Below, piece after piece: positions 24,446 to 36,835 of a stretch of 64,000 bases of DNA (positions are counted from its first letter, which is position 1; the number at the start of each line of letters is the position of its first letter). The translations under genes were made by a program, and so were the position numbers. The notes beneath the pieces were generated by a model. The model searched no databases, was not told the origin of the DNA, and saw only the letters and a program-made list of their open reading frames with translations. Source of the stretch: Hevea brasiliensis (Eukaryota; Streptophyta; Magnoliopsida; Malpighiales; Euphorbiaceae); the NCBI RefSeq assembly GCF_030052815.1, contig NC_079496.1, forward strand, positions 79,101,652-79,165,651, read 5' to 3'.

Positions 24446-27400
24446 CAGCTGGGCAAGACATGTCACATAGAGTGCCGGAGCATTTTATCTTATTTTATTA
24501 CAATTTCCAATTCTTATATTATTGTTTAAAAAGCTTTTTGGTGAAATTTCTAACATTTATGTCATTCATTGAAATTTTGATTAATTCGGGATTTTTGCAA
24601 ATTTTACAGAAAATCCGGCAGAGTGCCGGCTATAAATTGGAAAAACAGTTCTTCAGAACTTCTAATATATTCTTCAAATCTCAACTCCAATCAACTTCAA
24701 CTAAATTTCATCAAATCTCAGTATTGCAAATCATAATTTCATTACAATTCATAATTTCATATATAGACAAAATCATACTCAAATTTCAAAAATAAAATAT
24801 AAAAATCTCGTTAATTACATAATTTACATTAATTACAGGAGTTTACAATTTATAAGGAAAAATGAAAATCTAAGTACAAAATACAAATTTCAAAATACAA
24901 AAATATAAAATACAAAATAAAATCCTAAAGTCCTACCAAGTATACTGCAGATGAGAGGTGACACTGAACTCTATGCAAAATCTAGACTCTCACCCGGTCT
25001 GAGGTCGACTGGGCTCCCTGGTTGTGTCTCCAGTACCTATGCGTAGTAAAAAGCGACGCGCTAAGCAATACTGCTTAGTAGTGCCAATATAAAATAAAAA
25101 TGAACTTAAATAAATGAATATGCAAAATGTATGTTATTATTTTATGCATATCAAAATTCTGGAAATTATTCGTAATATTATTAGCTTTAGTATATTTTAT
25201 ATTCATTTTATGGTTGTAACGGTTAAGTCTTATTTTGGCTGCCCAAGTAATCTATTCTAATTGACTAGACTGGATAAACGGGTAAACTGACACTGGGTAT
25301 CAAGTACCTCGGCCACCACACCATCGGTCATAAGGTGTCTCCAGGTGTGCAATAGAACAACTAATGAGCCGTAATAATAATTGGGTACAAGGCCAAGTGT
25401 ATCAAGCATAGCAGAATGACCATAGACCATAATATTACGAAATGGTATAAAACCATATGCAGTACTGCTATCATAACCCTATTGGCATGCCAACCTATCT
25501 AAACCAATCGTTCTAGGCATACTAAGGCATTTTATAAAGTTAATTATTTAATTTCTTGTTTTTGAGGTTCGGTAGTTACTATTCATTTTACTATTCAAAC
25601 ACAAATATTGACTTTTAATTACATAATAGGTTTGTTATTTCTAATTTTACCTAGATACCACATTTTGAACTTTATACTTGTTGGCACTAGTTGCCAAACT
25701 CAATTCATAGCCCATTGGTTGTTATTTCAAATTTGCAGATTTCATAGTCCATGTTCACTGTTCCATTGGACCAAGCTACAGTAGGAATTTAGCTAAACTT
25801 TCTTCATGAAAGTTGTTCCTTAATGTGTCTTCTTTAATTCTTTTTTTGAATTACTCCATTTGGAGTTTTTTAGCTCAAGTTATACCATTTTTCCCATGGC
25901 TGGCCAGATTGGCCATTGCTCAGAATTTCTGGGCAGAAATTGGTTCTGGCAGTTTTGGTGTCCTGAATTTGGTGGACAATTCCTTAGGTTATGGTCAAAA
26001 TTTGGATTTATGTTCTTCATGGAAGTTGTTCTAAATTGTCTAAGCTTTCCATTCACATAAAATCCAGGTCAATTGGACATTTCTACACAAAGTTGTGGCC
26101 AAATAAACAAACACTGTTTATTTGGTCACTTTTACCAGGTCCAGAATTGGTTACTCGAATTTGGTCAATTTCTAGGTCATCCTAAGTTGGTTTTCTGGAT
26201 AGAGTTTCTTCATCAAAGTTGTGTTATTATATGTCTAGTTTCACCTCCAATTGGTCTTGTACCAATTGAAGTTACACACAACTAGTTATTGCAGCCTAAC
26301 TACACTAGACTCAAGTCTAGTAATTCTGGCACATTAGGGGCAGCATACCAAATCAAGTCTTAATGCCACAATTCACTTCAATTTGTGATCAAACATTACC
26401 AAATGGTCATTAATTAACCATTAAAATGTTCATTCACCATTACATGAATAAAACCCTAATTTTTCTCCAAACCCTAATTCCCAAATTCCAATTCATGCAA
26501 CATATATCACTTAAAACATGTTAACTCACTATCAATTCACATCTACACATCAAATACCATATCTACACCACTTTAAATCCATCAAAGCCATCAAAGTTAC
26601 CACCCCCATAATGCTGCTGAAATTCAAGGAAATTCAAACATAACAAAATTTTCACAAATTTTAACCTAATTTATGCTCCTAATATGAAATTTAAAGAGAA
26701 AGGAGGAGAGAATGGCACTAACCTCTATTTGAGCTAACCCCAAGCTTGCAAAACTTCTTAATTTCTCCTTCTTTTTGCTGTCCAGAGGTTATTCAAGGTG
26801 TAAGGAGCAGATTTTGTGAAGCAAGCTTGTGATTTTATGGGATTTTTACAAGGAATTTCTAGTGAGAAGGAAGAACTAAAATAAAGGTATGAGAGAGAAG
26901 AGTGGGTTGGCTGGTTTGGGAAGATGAAGTGCATATTTCTTTTCAATTTTTCCTTATTTATCTCTTTTTAAATTGGTTTATAATGGTTTGTTGCAAGGTG
27001 ATTGGTGGAGAGCTTTTTAATTGCATCTTGCTTACTCAAGCATGATGTAATAATTAAGCTTTTCTTTCATTTTTCTTTTTCTTTTATTTCTACTTATTTT
27101 TAATTAAATTTTTAGTAATATTTATTCACATTTTATGTCATATAATTTATTTACTTAATTGGACAAGTTGGCCAAAAATCATCTCTGATGGTGAAATGAC
27201 CAAAATGCCATCGTTTAGCTTATTGAGCTAAAGTTGTCTGTACCGATTTAAAAAATTCTCTGTGCATTTCCTTGGCATTCTATTGCCATCGAAACATTAA
27301 TAACTCTTCTCTAGAGTTCCAAAAATTATATCACAGGGTTTCCCCACGGGTCTAGGATCACTAACTATCTTCAAAGTAGCTTCCCGTTAGGTCACCCATC

Positions 27401-27594
27401 GTTAGAGCTACGGCTCATTTAACTTTGGTGTATTTTATTTCTTAAATTTTTTCTTAATTTTTCTTTTCATTATTTGAGTTATTTATGACTTCTCAGTCTA
27501 GTTTAAATATAGTTCCAGACATTATGGTTGTTCGGACAGATATTAGTTATCGGAATAGTAGAATGTACAGACTATCTAAAGTGAGGGCGTTATA
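24446..27594 (-). repeat. 3' LTR of gypsy element A (about 30 bp short at its end)
   Basis: A 3.15-kb LTR in minus orientation. Its sense start (TATAACGCCC, TG decayed to TA) is at 27594, right next to the polypurine tract of element A. The other end should read TGTGA..CCC..CTACAG, but the first thirty or so bases are missing and copia gag begins instead. The first 200 bases are nearly the same as the 5' LTR remnant at 37880-38085; most differences are transitions. The conserved stem-loop is at 25061-25078. Confidence 0.8.
25061..25078 (-). repeat. Conserved LTR stem-loop
   Basis: CTAAGCA, a 4-nt loop and TGCTTAG form a perfect 7-bp stem, flanked in LTR sense by CACTA before and GCGCG after, as in the other LTR copies. 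Confidence 0.6.
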
Positions 27595-27609
27595 GCTCTT
27601 CCCCACTAA
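27595..27609 (-). other. Polypurine tract of gypsy element A
   Basis: In element sense the tract reads TTAGTGGGGAAGAGC and abuts the LTR start at 27594. The same tract, with changes, sits before the LTR of element B (40392-40406). It primes plus-strand DNA synthesis in LTR retrotransposons. Confidence 0.7.
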
Positions 27610-27639
27610 CAAAAATTTCGTTCTCTAAATTTACCTGAT

Positions 27640-30260
27640 GCAAACAGTTGAGGAAACTATTGCCTCATCGTCTCTTTACTTTCCCAAGTTACCTCCTCAG
27701 TGTTGTGGTGCCTCCAAGCACTTTCACCTATGGAATCTGCTTATTCCTTAATTCCTTTACTTCCCGAGCCAGGATCCATATTGGTTCTTCTTCATATGTC
27801 AAGTCTAGTTGAATTTCTTTTTCTTCCATGGAGATGACAAGTGAAGGGTCTAAGCGGTATCTTCTTAGCATAAACACGTGAAACATATTGTGGATCTTGT
27901 CCAGCTTTGGTGGTAAAGCTAGCCTATAGGTCACTAGACCCACACGCTCAATAACTTCATATGGGCCAATGAACCTAGGGCTTAACTTACCCTTTCTTTA
28001 AACCTTAATACCTTCCTCCATGGTGAGACTTTGAGGAACACCTTGTCACCAACTTCATATTCAATATCTTTTCTTCTCAAGTCATCATAAGACTTATTGT
28101 ATGCAAATTCTGCTAGTGGGAGGTATCTGTCCCAACTTCCCTCAAACTCAATAACACAACTTTTCAGCATATCCTTGAGGACCTATCATATATTTCATGT
28201 TATTATTATCATTTCAATTTAGTATTTGTAATAATTCAATAAATTTAAAGTTTTACCTGAATTACTCATTCTGACTCTCCATCCGTATGAGGATGAAAAG
28301 CCATGCTAAAGTGGAGTTGTGTGCCTAAGACTTCTTACAACTTCTTCCAAAATCTGGATGTGAACCTTGGGTCTCTATCAGATATGATGGAAAGTGGGAT
28401 TCCATGCAGTCTAACTATCTCACTGATATACAATTCTACTAACTTCCAGTGGGTAATCAGTCCTAACTGGCAGAAAATGTGCTAATTTGGTCAACCTATC
28501 CACTATCACTCATACTGCATCATGTTTTTTCTGGGTGAGAGGTAGACCATTGACAAAATCCATAGTGACCCGGTCCCATTTCCATTCAGGTATGCTTATG
28601 GACTGTAACAAACCTGATGGAACTTGATGTTATGCCTTGACTTGCTGACATGTTAAATATTTAGTCACATAATCAGCTATATCCTTCTTTATATCAGGCC
28701 ACTAGTAGTGAGGCTTCAGATCATGGTACATTTTTATGCTTCCAGGGTGCATAGCATAAACGCTAGTGTGTGCCTTTTTTAGAATGCTGGTCTTCAATTC
28801 CCTATCATCTAGTGCACACACTCTTCCTTTGTAGTACAAATACCCATCTACTTTCACCTCATAATCAATTTTTTTCCCTTCCAGGATTTTGCCCATAATA
28901 GCCATTAGCTTCTCATCTACCTTCTGCCCATCCCAAATCTGCTGTAGCAGGTTTGGCTTTACTTACAAAATAGCTCCATCTTGAGCTAAAGACAAACGGG
29001 CATGCAATGATCTTAAAGCTGTAATGGACTTTCCGCTTAAGGCATCAGCAACTACATTTGCCTTCTCAGGGTGGTAGTCAATCACACAGTCATAGTACTC
29101 CAGGAACTCAATCCACCGTCTCTGTCTAAGGTTGAGCTCTTTTTGGGTTAGCAAATACTTCAGACTTTTGTGGTCTGTGTAGATGTAGCACTTTTCACCA
29201 TACAAATAGAGCCTCCATATCTTCAATGCGAAGATAATCATTACTAGTTACAGATCATGGGTAGGGTAGTTATGTTCATGTGGCCTTAACTGCCTGCAAG
29301 CATAGGCGACCACTTTCCCCTCTTGCATCAACACACACCCTAACTCATTAGGTGAGGCATCACTATAGACCATAAAATCCTTCTCAGTTACTGGCTGTGT
29401 CAACATAGCCTTCAACCTTTCAAAACTGGCTTGACACTTGTCATTCCAGTTAAATTTCACATTGTTGTATAGCAACTTGGTCAGTGGAGCAGCTATTAAA
29501 GAAAACCCCTACACAAACCTTCTGTAGTAACCAGCTAGTCCCAAGAAGCTTCTGACCTTAGTTGTATTTCTGGGAGGCTTCCATTCCATCATTGCTTCAA
29601 TTTTCTTGAGATACACTCAAATCCTATCAGCTGATACTATGTGTCCAAGGAATGCAATCTCACTCAACCAAAATTCACACTTGGATAACTTAGCATACAA
29701 CTTCTTTTCTCTCAGGGTTTGCAGAATAATCCTCAAATGCTCATCATGTTCTTCTCTGTTTTTAGAATACACCAGGATGTCATCAATGAAGACCACTACA
29801 AACTAATCTAAATATGGATGGAAGATCCGATTCATAACGTCCATGAAAGCTGCTGGTGCATTTGTCAACCCAAACAGCATCACCAGAAATTCATAGTGCC
29901 CATACCGAGTCCTGAATGCAGTCTTAGGCACATCTGCATCCCTTAACCTCAGCTGATGATACCCTGATCTGAGATCAATATTGGAAAATATGCCTGCTCC
30001 CTTCAATTGATCAAACATATCATCAATTCTTAGCAATGGATACTTATTCTTCACAGTTACTTTATTTAGCTGTCGATAGTCAATACATAATCTCAAAGTC
30101 CCATCCTTCTTTTTCACAAACAGTACCGGAGTTCCCCACAATGACACACTGGGACGTATGAACCCCTTATCTAGTAACTCCTGCAACTGGATTTTCAACT
30201 CCTTCAATTCAGTAGGTGCCATCCTATAAGGAGCAATAGAGATTGGTGCTGTACCCGGCA
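27640..30260 (-). pseudogene. Gypsy element A pol: RT, RNase H, integrase, chromodomain
   Basis: In order on the minus strand: RT ([36 protein letters not shown]; catalytic FIDD at 29779-29790); RNase H ([35 protein letters not shown]); the integrase zinc region ([11 protein letters not shown]..); the integrase core, with several stops (28260-28700); then MGLVTYRLALPPKLDKIHN and the start of a chromodomain near 27700, broken by a 1-nt loss. The chromodomain and long LTRs point to the chromovirus lineage (Tekay/Del type, inferred). A 74-nt intron interrupts integrase at 28183-28256. A solo LTR (30266-31978) separates this part from the protease. It is dead through many nonsense codons. Confidence 0.88.
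28183..28256 (-). other. 74-nt GT-AG intron in the integrase of gypsy A
   Basis: On the minus strand CAG is followed by GTAAAAC.., and the segment ends ..TATGATAG before GTCCTCAAGG. Removing the 74 nt joins ATTCAG to GTCCTCAAGGATATGCTG and keeps the integrase frame after the conserved HPQTDG..SE block; leaving it in breaks the frame. Element B has the same segment with the same length at 39560-39633. Confidence 0.75.
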
Positions 30261-30265
30261 ATATC

Positions 30266-31978
30266 TGATGGGTGTCCAATCCACCAGAAATTAAATTAAC
30301 TGAAATCACCAATTATGAAATATTTTCTGCAGCAAGTGGTAAATCCAGGTTGAACCCTAGAGACTGAATTACTAAAATTTCATTCACTTGTGTATTGGAA
30401 AAAGAAAGAAACAAAGGTTTGGGGGGGGGGGGGGGGAGGGGTGGTAACTCGCAGTCTAAAGAAGAAATCAGAAATCAGAAATTAAGAATTAAAATTAAAT
30501 ATGAAACTCTCAAATTAAACAAACTTTAGTCCAAGGTAATTCTCATTCCAATACATTGATTCGATCATAGACAAAAGAAATACAATTATCTCTTATTGAA
30601 TACTTAACGTAGATTTACCAAACAGCGAGGTAAACCCCTGACTTCCCTATACTTATCAATTCGAGCCTAGCACTCTTATTGACTCTAATTATTAACTGAA
30701 TTGGTATTAAGCAATCCTCATCAAATTAATAATTGCTTTAAGAGTAGGAAGTAGTTAAGCTGAACAACAATTTATGAAGCATAAATCATTTAATTCACCC
30801 TATTGTTTCCTCAGGTTATTATCGAAAACTGGGATCATAATCAACAAAACCTAATTGCTACTCATGTTCAATCTTACACAACAATTACAGATTATGAAGA
30901 TGAACTAGCAATTAATCACATCAAACAATTAACTAATAGGCTTTTTTAGCAAATCATTCAATAGATCAAAGACAATGAATCAGAAAACAACATATATTCA
31001 AAAAGACATAAATTAAATTAAGAACCTGGTCTCACAAATCAAGCAAAAGAACTTGAATCCCTTGAACTGAATTAAAAACTTAGCCACTCATGTTCATGGC
31101 TTACAGAAAATTGAAGAAGAAATCTAAAAAAAAGAATGAAGAATGAAGGTGTTTTTGAGATCAAGAGGCTGTTGAATGGTTGTTTTAGCTGCTGTCCAAA
31201 GACGCTTTTATAATTAAAAACTTAATCCCAAAGATAGGAACCAAACTAGAAAAAGTTTTAAAATTGAAAAGATAGATTTTCAGCCTGCATTCATGTCTCT
31301 GAAATCAAGGCCGATTTTTAGTGACTTCCTTTTGGAATCTCTCTCTGCCCTCTTCAGGAAAGTTGTAGCCCTATTTCTTAGCTTTTCAATGGGTACTCAT
31401 TTGCCTAAATCCGAGGTCTACAGCTCAAGTTATGGCCAAAAAATCGAGACTGGTTCAGACAAATGGTCTAGCCCATAGTGATGACTTCATTGCCGTTTTT
31501 GACAATCAAAATGGCCTCATCTTGCTTCTAGCCCCTCATAGAAGTTGTAGAGGTGGCTTTTAAGGTTCAATTAGCCTTGAGCTTGCTTCATTTAGATGTC
31601 TGAAACCATATACAAAATAAATACTGAAACTAGTCGTGAAACATCAAGTCTGGGCTTTTGTAATAGATCCATAGCTCATTTTGTTAACCTTGGAGACTGA
31701 TTTCAGCTTTGGTCCCTCTTTATCATTTGTAGTGCTCTATTTTAGCTTTTCAATGGATTAAATAGCACTCAATTTGGAGACCCACAACTTTAGAAACACT
31801 TGAAAAATACAACAAAGGTCAAATACTGAAAATTTCTCTATTTAACACAATTATTCCAACAACTATCTAAAAATATGCCTAAATGATAAATATACTTTAA
31901 TCAACTGAATTATGCATAAAAACACACTAGAAATACTAAATGTGATGGGAGTAAAATTAATAATTTATGCACTTATTA
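30266..31978 (-). mobile_element. Solo LTR of a second family, inserted between protease and RT of gypsy A
   Basis: A 1713-bp block starts TGATGGGTGT and ends GCACTTATTA, so in the minus sense it starts TAATAAGTGC (TG decayed to TA) and ends in CA. It is flanked by ATATC (30261-30265) and GTATC (31979-31983), a 5-bp duplication with one change. Joining the flanks restores [19 protein letters not shown] of the gypsy polyprotein. A G-run of about 16 bases lies near 30421. No coding capacity is seen. It differs from the Tekay-like LTRs; the family is not identified. Confidence 0.8.
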
Positions 31979-31983
31979 GTATC

Positions 31984-33531
31984 TCAATGGCAAATTCAAC
32001 TTCCCTTTCTGGTGGCAAACCCAACAATTCTTTAGGGAAAACATCAGGGACGTCACTCATAGTGGGAATGTCATGGAGACTAGATCTAGCCTTTCTGGTA
32101 TCAACCACATGAGCCAAGTAAGCTTCACAACCCTTCCTCATCAGTCTCCTTACAGCAGTAGCTGAGATGACATTAGACAGAAAATCTCTCATTTCCCCCA
32201 CAACTATTATCTCTTCATTCTCAGAAGTTTTCAGTGTAATCCTCTTCAATTTACAATCCACTATTGCCTGGTGATGTGACAACTAGTCCATTCCCAAAAT
32301 CATGTCAAACTCGTGGAAAGACAATTCAATTAGGTCTACCAAGAACTCATTCTCCTGAATCCTCAAAGGGCAACCTTTGTACACTTTATGCACTGCCATG
32401 CTATGGCCTAGTGGATTAGTGACCAGAATGTCTTGGTCACTTTCCTCTACTAGGATTCCCCTGTCTACTGGTAGCTTGATGCATATATATAAGTGGGTAA
32501 ATCCTAGATCCACCAATGCATGCACAGATATGTTATAGAGGGAGAACATACCCCTGATGACGTCCGGAGTGTTTTGCTCCTCCTGAGCCCTCATAGCATA
32601 TGCTCTGGTTGGTGCCCTAGTCTCTGGCCTCTCAGTTGACTCTAATGCTGGCCTCTGTGATGTACCAGCTGCCTTAGATTTATCGAGCCTCCTACCCTTT
32701 TGAGCTGCAGGGGCAAGCCTGTCTGCTTGTGCTAGAGCAGCTGTAATAGCCTTCCATGGACAATCTCTATTCTGATGTTCTGTAGACCCACACTGAAAAC
32801 AACCACCAGTCACTCGCCAACATTCCCCCTTGTGCCACCTTTGGCAGTGTGGACAGGTAGAAGAGACTGCTGGGACTGGTCCCCTAAACACCATCCCTGA
32901 AGAGTTGCCCACTGAGGGTGTGGATTGGCTTCTCCTCTGTGTGAACTGAGATCTGCGCCTTTGAGACTGGCCCTGACCTTGTGACTGACCAAAACTTTGA
33001 GCAGGAGGACCCTTAAATTTCTTACTAGGAGTAGAGGATAAACTGGTCTGAGCCAGACCTCTCTTCTGCTATCTGTCCCTTCTACTTTGCTCATTGATTC
33101 TGACTCTTTCCACTTTTAATGCAGCTTCAACCAATTTCGTGAAGTTCGTAATCCCTAAAGCTGTTATCATAATTTTAATATTGTCATTCAACCCTTCTTT
33201 AAAACTCCTACACCTCTCAGCCTCATTGGGAACTATTTCTCTTCTATAGCGGCTCAATCGGACAAACTCCCTTTCATACTCCGCCACTGATAGCTGCCTC
33301 TGCCTCAAACTGATGAATTCTCTTCTTCTCTCTTTCAAATACACACTGCCAACATACTTCTTTCTGAATTCTGTAAGGAAGAAGTCCCAAGTTATCTGAT
33401 CTGGCTGCACCTCACTAGATACTGTGTCCCACCACTGATATGCATCATTTTGGAGCAGGGACACAACACCCTCCAGGTTCTAGTCTGGGGTGCAATGGAG
33501 TTGCTTCAGTACCCTTCTGTTTTTATCCAAC
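31984..33531 (-). pseudogene. Gypsy element A gag C-terminal part and protease
   Basis: On the minus strand: gag capsid (SLLQNDAYQWWDTVSSEV, EFRKKYVGSVYLKERRREF, LSVAEYEREFVRLSRY; 33069-33531, with a TAG near 33480); a proline- and serine-rich stretch in another frame (32810-33094); two cysteine motifs, CPHCQRWHKGECW and CFQCGSTEHQNRDCP, the second a CCHC knuckle (32840-32910); and the protease, where the expected D-S/T-G-A site reads ALVDLGFTH and is therefore damaged (near 32520). MSHHQAIVDCKLKRITL and DFPKELL-like sequences end the piece at the solo LTR. Nucleocapsid and protease would package and process the element. Confidence 0.85.
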
Positions 33532-36230
33532 CAGTTTGTAACACCCTCACCTTAGCCTAACTGTACAATCTACTGTTCCGGTGACTAAGGTATGTCCGGA
33601 TAGCTAGAATATCTGGAATTGTATTTAGACTAGAGTAAGGAGTCATAAATAATTCAAATAAGTGTAAGAAAAATTAAGAAAAAATTTTAAAAATAAAATA
33701 CAATAAAGTTAAATGAGCCAGTGCCATAGAGATGGGTAACCCAGTGGGAAGTTGCTGTCTTCACTGCTAGTAGCCCTAAACCCGAGGGAAACCTAGTGAA
33801 ATAATTTCTGGAATGCCAGAGAAGAGTTACGGCACCCTAGGTAGCATTAGAATGCCAAGAAAAGGTTAGGAGAATTTTTAAGATCGGTATAGACAGTTTT
33901 GGCTTCTTAAGCCAAAAGGAGAGCATTTTGGTCATTTCGTCTTCAGAGATGATTTTTGACCAACTTGTCTATTTAAGTAAATAAGTTATATGACATAAAA
34001 TATGAATAAATATTGCTAAAAATTAAATTAAAAATGAGTAAAAAAGAAAAAAAAAAGAAAATAAATAAAAATTAGAATTTTGACATCACTATGATATCAT
34101 TTAAAAAGCTCCACCAATCATAACCCAACAAGCACTCATAAATCAATTAAAAGATAGATAAATGAGACAAAAATGAAAAGAAACAATTTGCTATCTTCTT
34201 CAACCTAGCCGAATCTCTCTCTTCTACACCCTCCACCATTGTCAATTCAACTAAGCTCCACTTCCCTCTAAATTTGACCATATTTCCCATAGTTACTTGC
34301 ATTAAAACTTATTATTTAACCTAGCTAGCGTGATTAGAAGCAAAAGGGAGCAAGGAGATTGAAGATTTAGTGAGAAGAAAAATTGGTAACAAAAGGTTAG
34401 TGCTTATTCTCCATTATTTTCTTGATTAATTCTTGGATTTGGTTTCTAAGCATGGGAAATAGTAAGAAGAATTGATAAAATTGGGTATGTATACATGGGA
34501 GGAATTTCTGCCAGCCTAGGTATATGGAGGAAATGATGTGTTTAATGAGATTTAAACTTGAATTTTAACTTAGGAGAGGTGCTAGATATGAAAGGTAAGT
34601 TAAATTTGCATGTGTAGTATGAATTATGATTATGGAAGTAAGGGTTTGGAGCAAACTTAGGGTTTTGCTCATGTTTTGGTGAATGGAAGTCCTAATGTCA
34701 ATTAGTGACCATTTGGCTGTGTTTGATGAGGAATTGAAGTGAATTGTGGCTTTGGATTTGAGGTTGGGTATGCTGCCTCATAAGACTTGCAGGACTGGAT
34801 GTGAGTCTAGCAAGTTTGGGCAGCTGTAACTTGAGAGGTGTAGGTTCAATTGGTACAAGGCTAATTGGAAGTAAAACTAGACACATAATGGCACAACTTT
34901 GATGAAGAAACTTTGCCTAGAAAACAAACTTAGGATAACCTAAAAATTGGCCAAATCCGGGTAACCAATTCTGGACCTGGTAAAATTGACTAAGCCATAA
35001 CTCAAAGTAGAAATATCCAATTGACGTGAATTTATATCAATAGAAAGCTTAGACAATTTAAAACAACTTTTATGAAGAACATAAACTCAAATTCTGAACA
35101 TAACCAATTCAAATTGCTAGTCTAAATTAGGACACCAAATCTAGCAGAATCAAAATTTCCAGAAATTCTGGGTACATGTCAATCCGGCTAGTTATGGTAA
35201 AATGGCCATAACTTGAGCTAGAAAACTCCAAATGGAGTGATTCAAAAAGGAAATTAAAGAAGACACATAAAGGAACAACTTTGATGAAGAAAAGTTTGCC
35301 AAATTCTCACTGTAGCTTAGACCAATGGAACAGTAAACATACGACACAAAAACTGAATTTTTGAAAATATTTTTAGGAGGATTTGAATTACAATTGGCAA
35401 TCAATGCCAACAAACTTAGAACCCAAAATGTGGTATAAATATGTATCAAGCATTTGTGTACATATTATGAATTAAAAAGTCAACCTTTGAAGGAAAATGG
35501 TCAAGTGAATAGTAACTATCAAAAACTTAAATTGCTAATGGGGTCAATGGTACCCCACTTAAAGGATTTAATATATACCTAAATTATGAAAATAGGTAGA
35601 TGGGAATTGTATTCTCATCACAAATATAACTTAGGAGACATTATTAATATATTTTGAAATGTGGTTTGGAAATCAATATAAATGAAAATGTTGAACCTAG
35701 GGACATGTAAAATGATATAATAAATTAGATAAGAAATTATAAAGGAAAAATATATGATATAGTTGATAAATTATGAATTATATAAATGATATTCATGAAT
35801 ATATGCATTAGATGAAAATGAGTCTAGATATTGTATTTCCACTAGGAAATAAAGTTTAGAATGTTACAATAAATATATATAATGGAATATATAATAAAAT
35901 AATTGTTATAAATTGTGATCATATGAATGACATAATGAATGAATAAATGAATCATATTAATGCATGAATGAGACATTAGTTCTCATTATTATGAAAAGGA
36001 CTAATACTTTGAGTACAATGGTATAAAAGAATAATTGATGTGAATTGTGATCATATAAATGATTAAATGAATGTATAAATTATAATTGAAATTTGTCATG
36101 AAATAATGAAGTCATAAAACACAATATATATTAACATTTAATGGTACTATGTGCCCATGTATTGCCTAGACACGTGTGTCAGATTAGATAGATTGGCATG
36201 CCAATAGGGTATTGTTTTAGCAGTACTGCG

Positions 36231-36345
36231 TAAGGCTTTATGCCTATATTCATGGCTTTATGCCCGCACTCATGGCTATATGCTCGCACTCATGGCTTTT
36301 ATGCCTGATTATATGTTATCATGGCTTTTTAGCCATACTGACTGC
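36231..36345 (+). repeat. Imperfect tandem GGCTTTATGCC repeats inside the LTR
   Basis: Four to five units of about 23-25 bases share a core of ATGGCTTTATGCCYGCACTC. The core can itself fold (GGC..GCC). A related array lies in the split solo LTR at 47080-47235. Confidence 0.75.
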
Positions 36346-36817
36346 ATACGTGGTTCACATTCTGCGTCCCATGGTATGACGGCCTGAAGCACTGCAGTGT
36401 CCAGGGTCAACGACCCGTTATCCAGTTTAGTCAGCCTGTCATAGGTTACCTGGGCAGTGTAAATTATTGAAATTATTTAAGAATATTAGTAATTAAAAAC
36501 ATTAGAAAGTGTTGAATGAAATGAAAATGAGAAAAAAAAATTAACAATAGAAACATAACTGAATCAGGTAATACAAATGAAAGTTTTAGAATTGTAGGAA
36601 CAAAAAATACAATACTCCTAGAATTAATCTGTATATCGAATATTATTACTGCATAAACTCAGCACTTCCATAGAGGGACAAAATAGAATATAAGATAGTT
36701 GATATAGAAATATCATACCAAATTTAATTGATACCCGAGGATCTAAATTATACTTTAGAATTATACTTCAGTCTTTCTTATTTGTATATATAATTTTATT
36801 GTTATATTATTGCACCA

Positions 36818-36835
36818 CTAAGCAGAAATGCTTAA
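36818..36835 (+). repeat. Conserved LTR stem-loop
   Basis: CTAAGCA, loop GAAA, TGCTTAA: one terminal pair is lost compared with the perfect copies. CACCA precedes and CGCGA follows, as in the other copies. Confidence 0.6.

Noticed and set aside
36231..36345. Minisatellite independent of transposons
   Set aside because: The same words are at the same place in another LTR copy, so the array belongs to the LTR.
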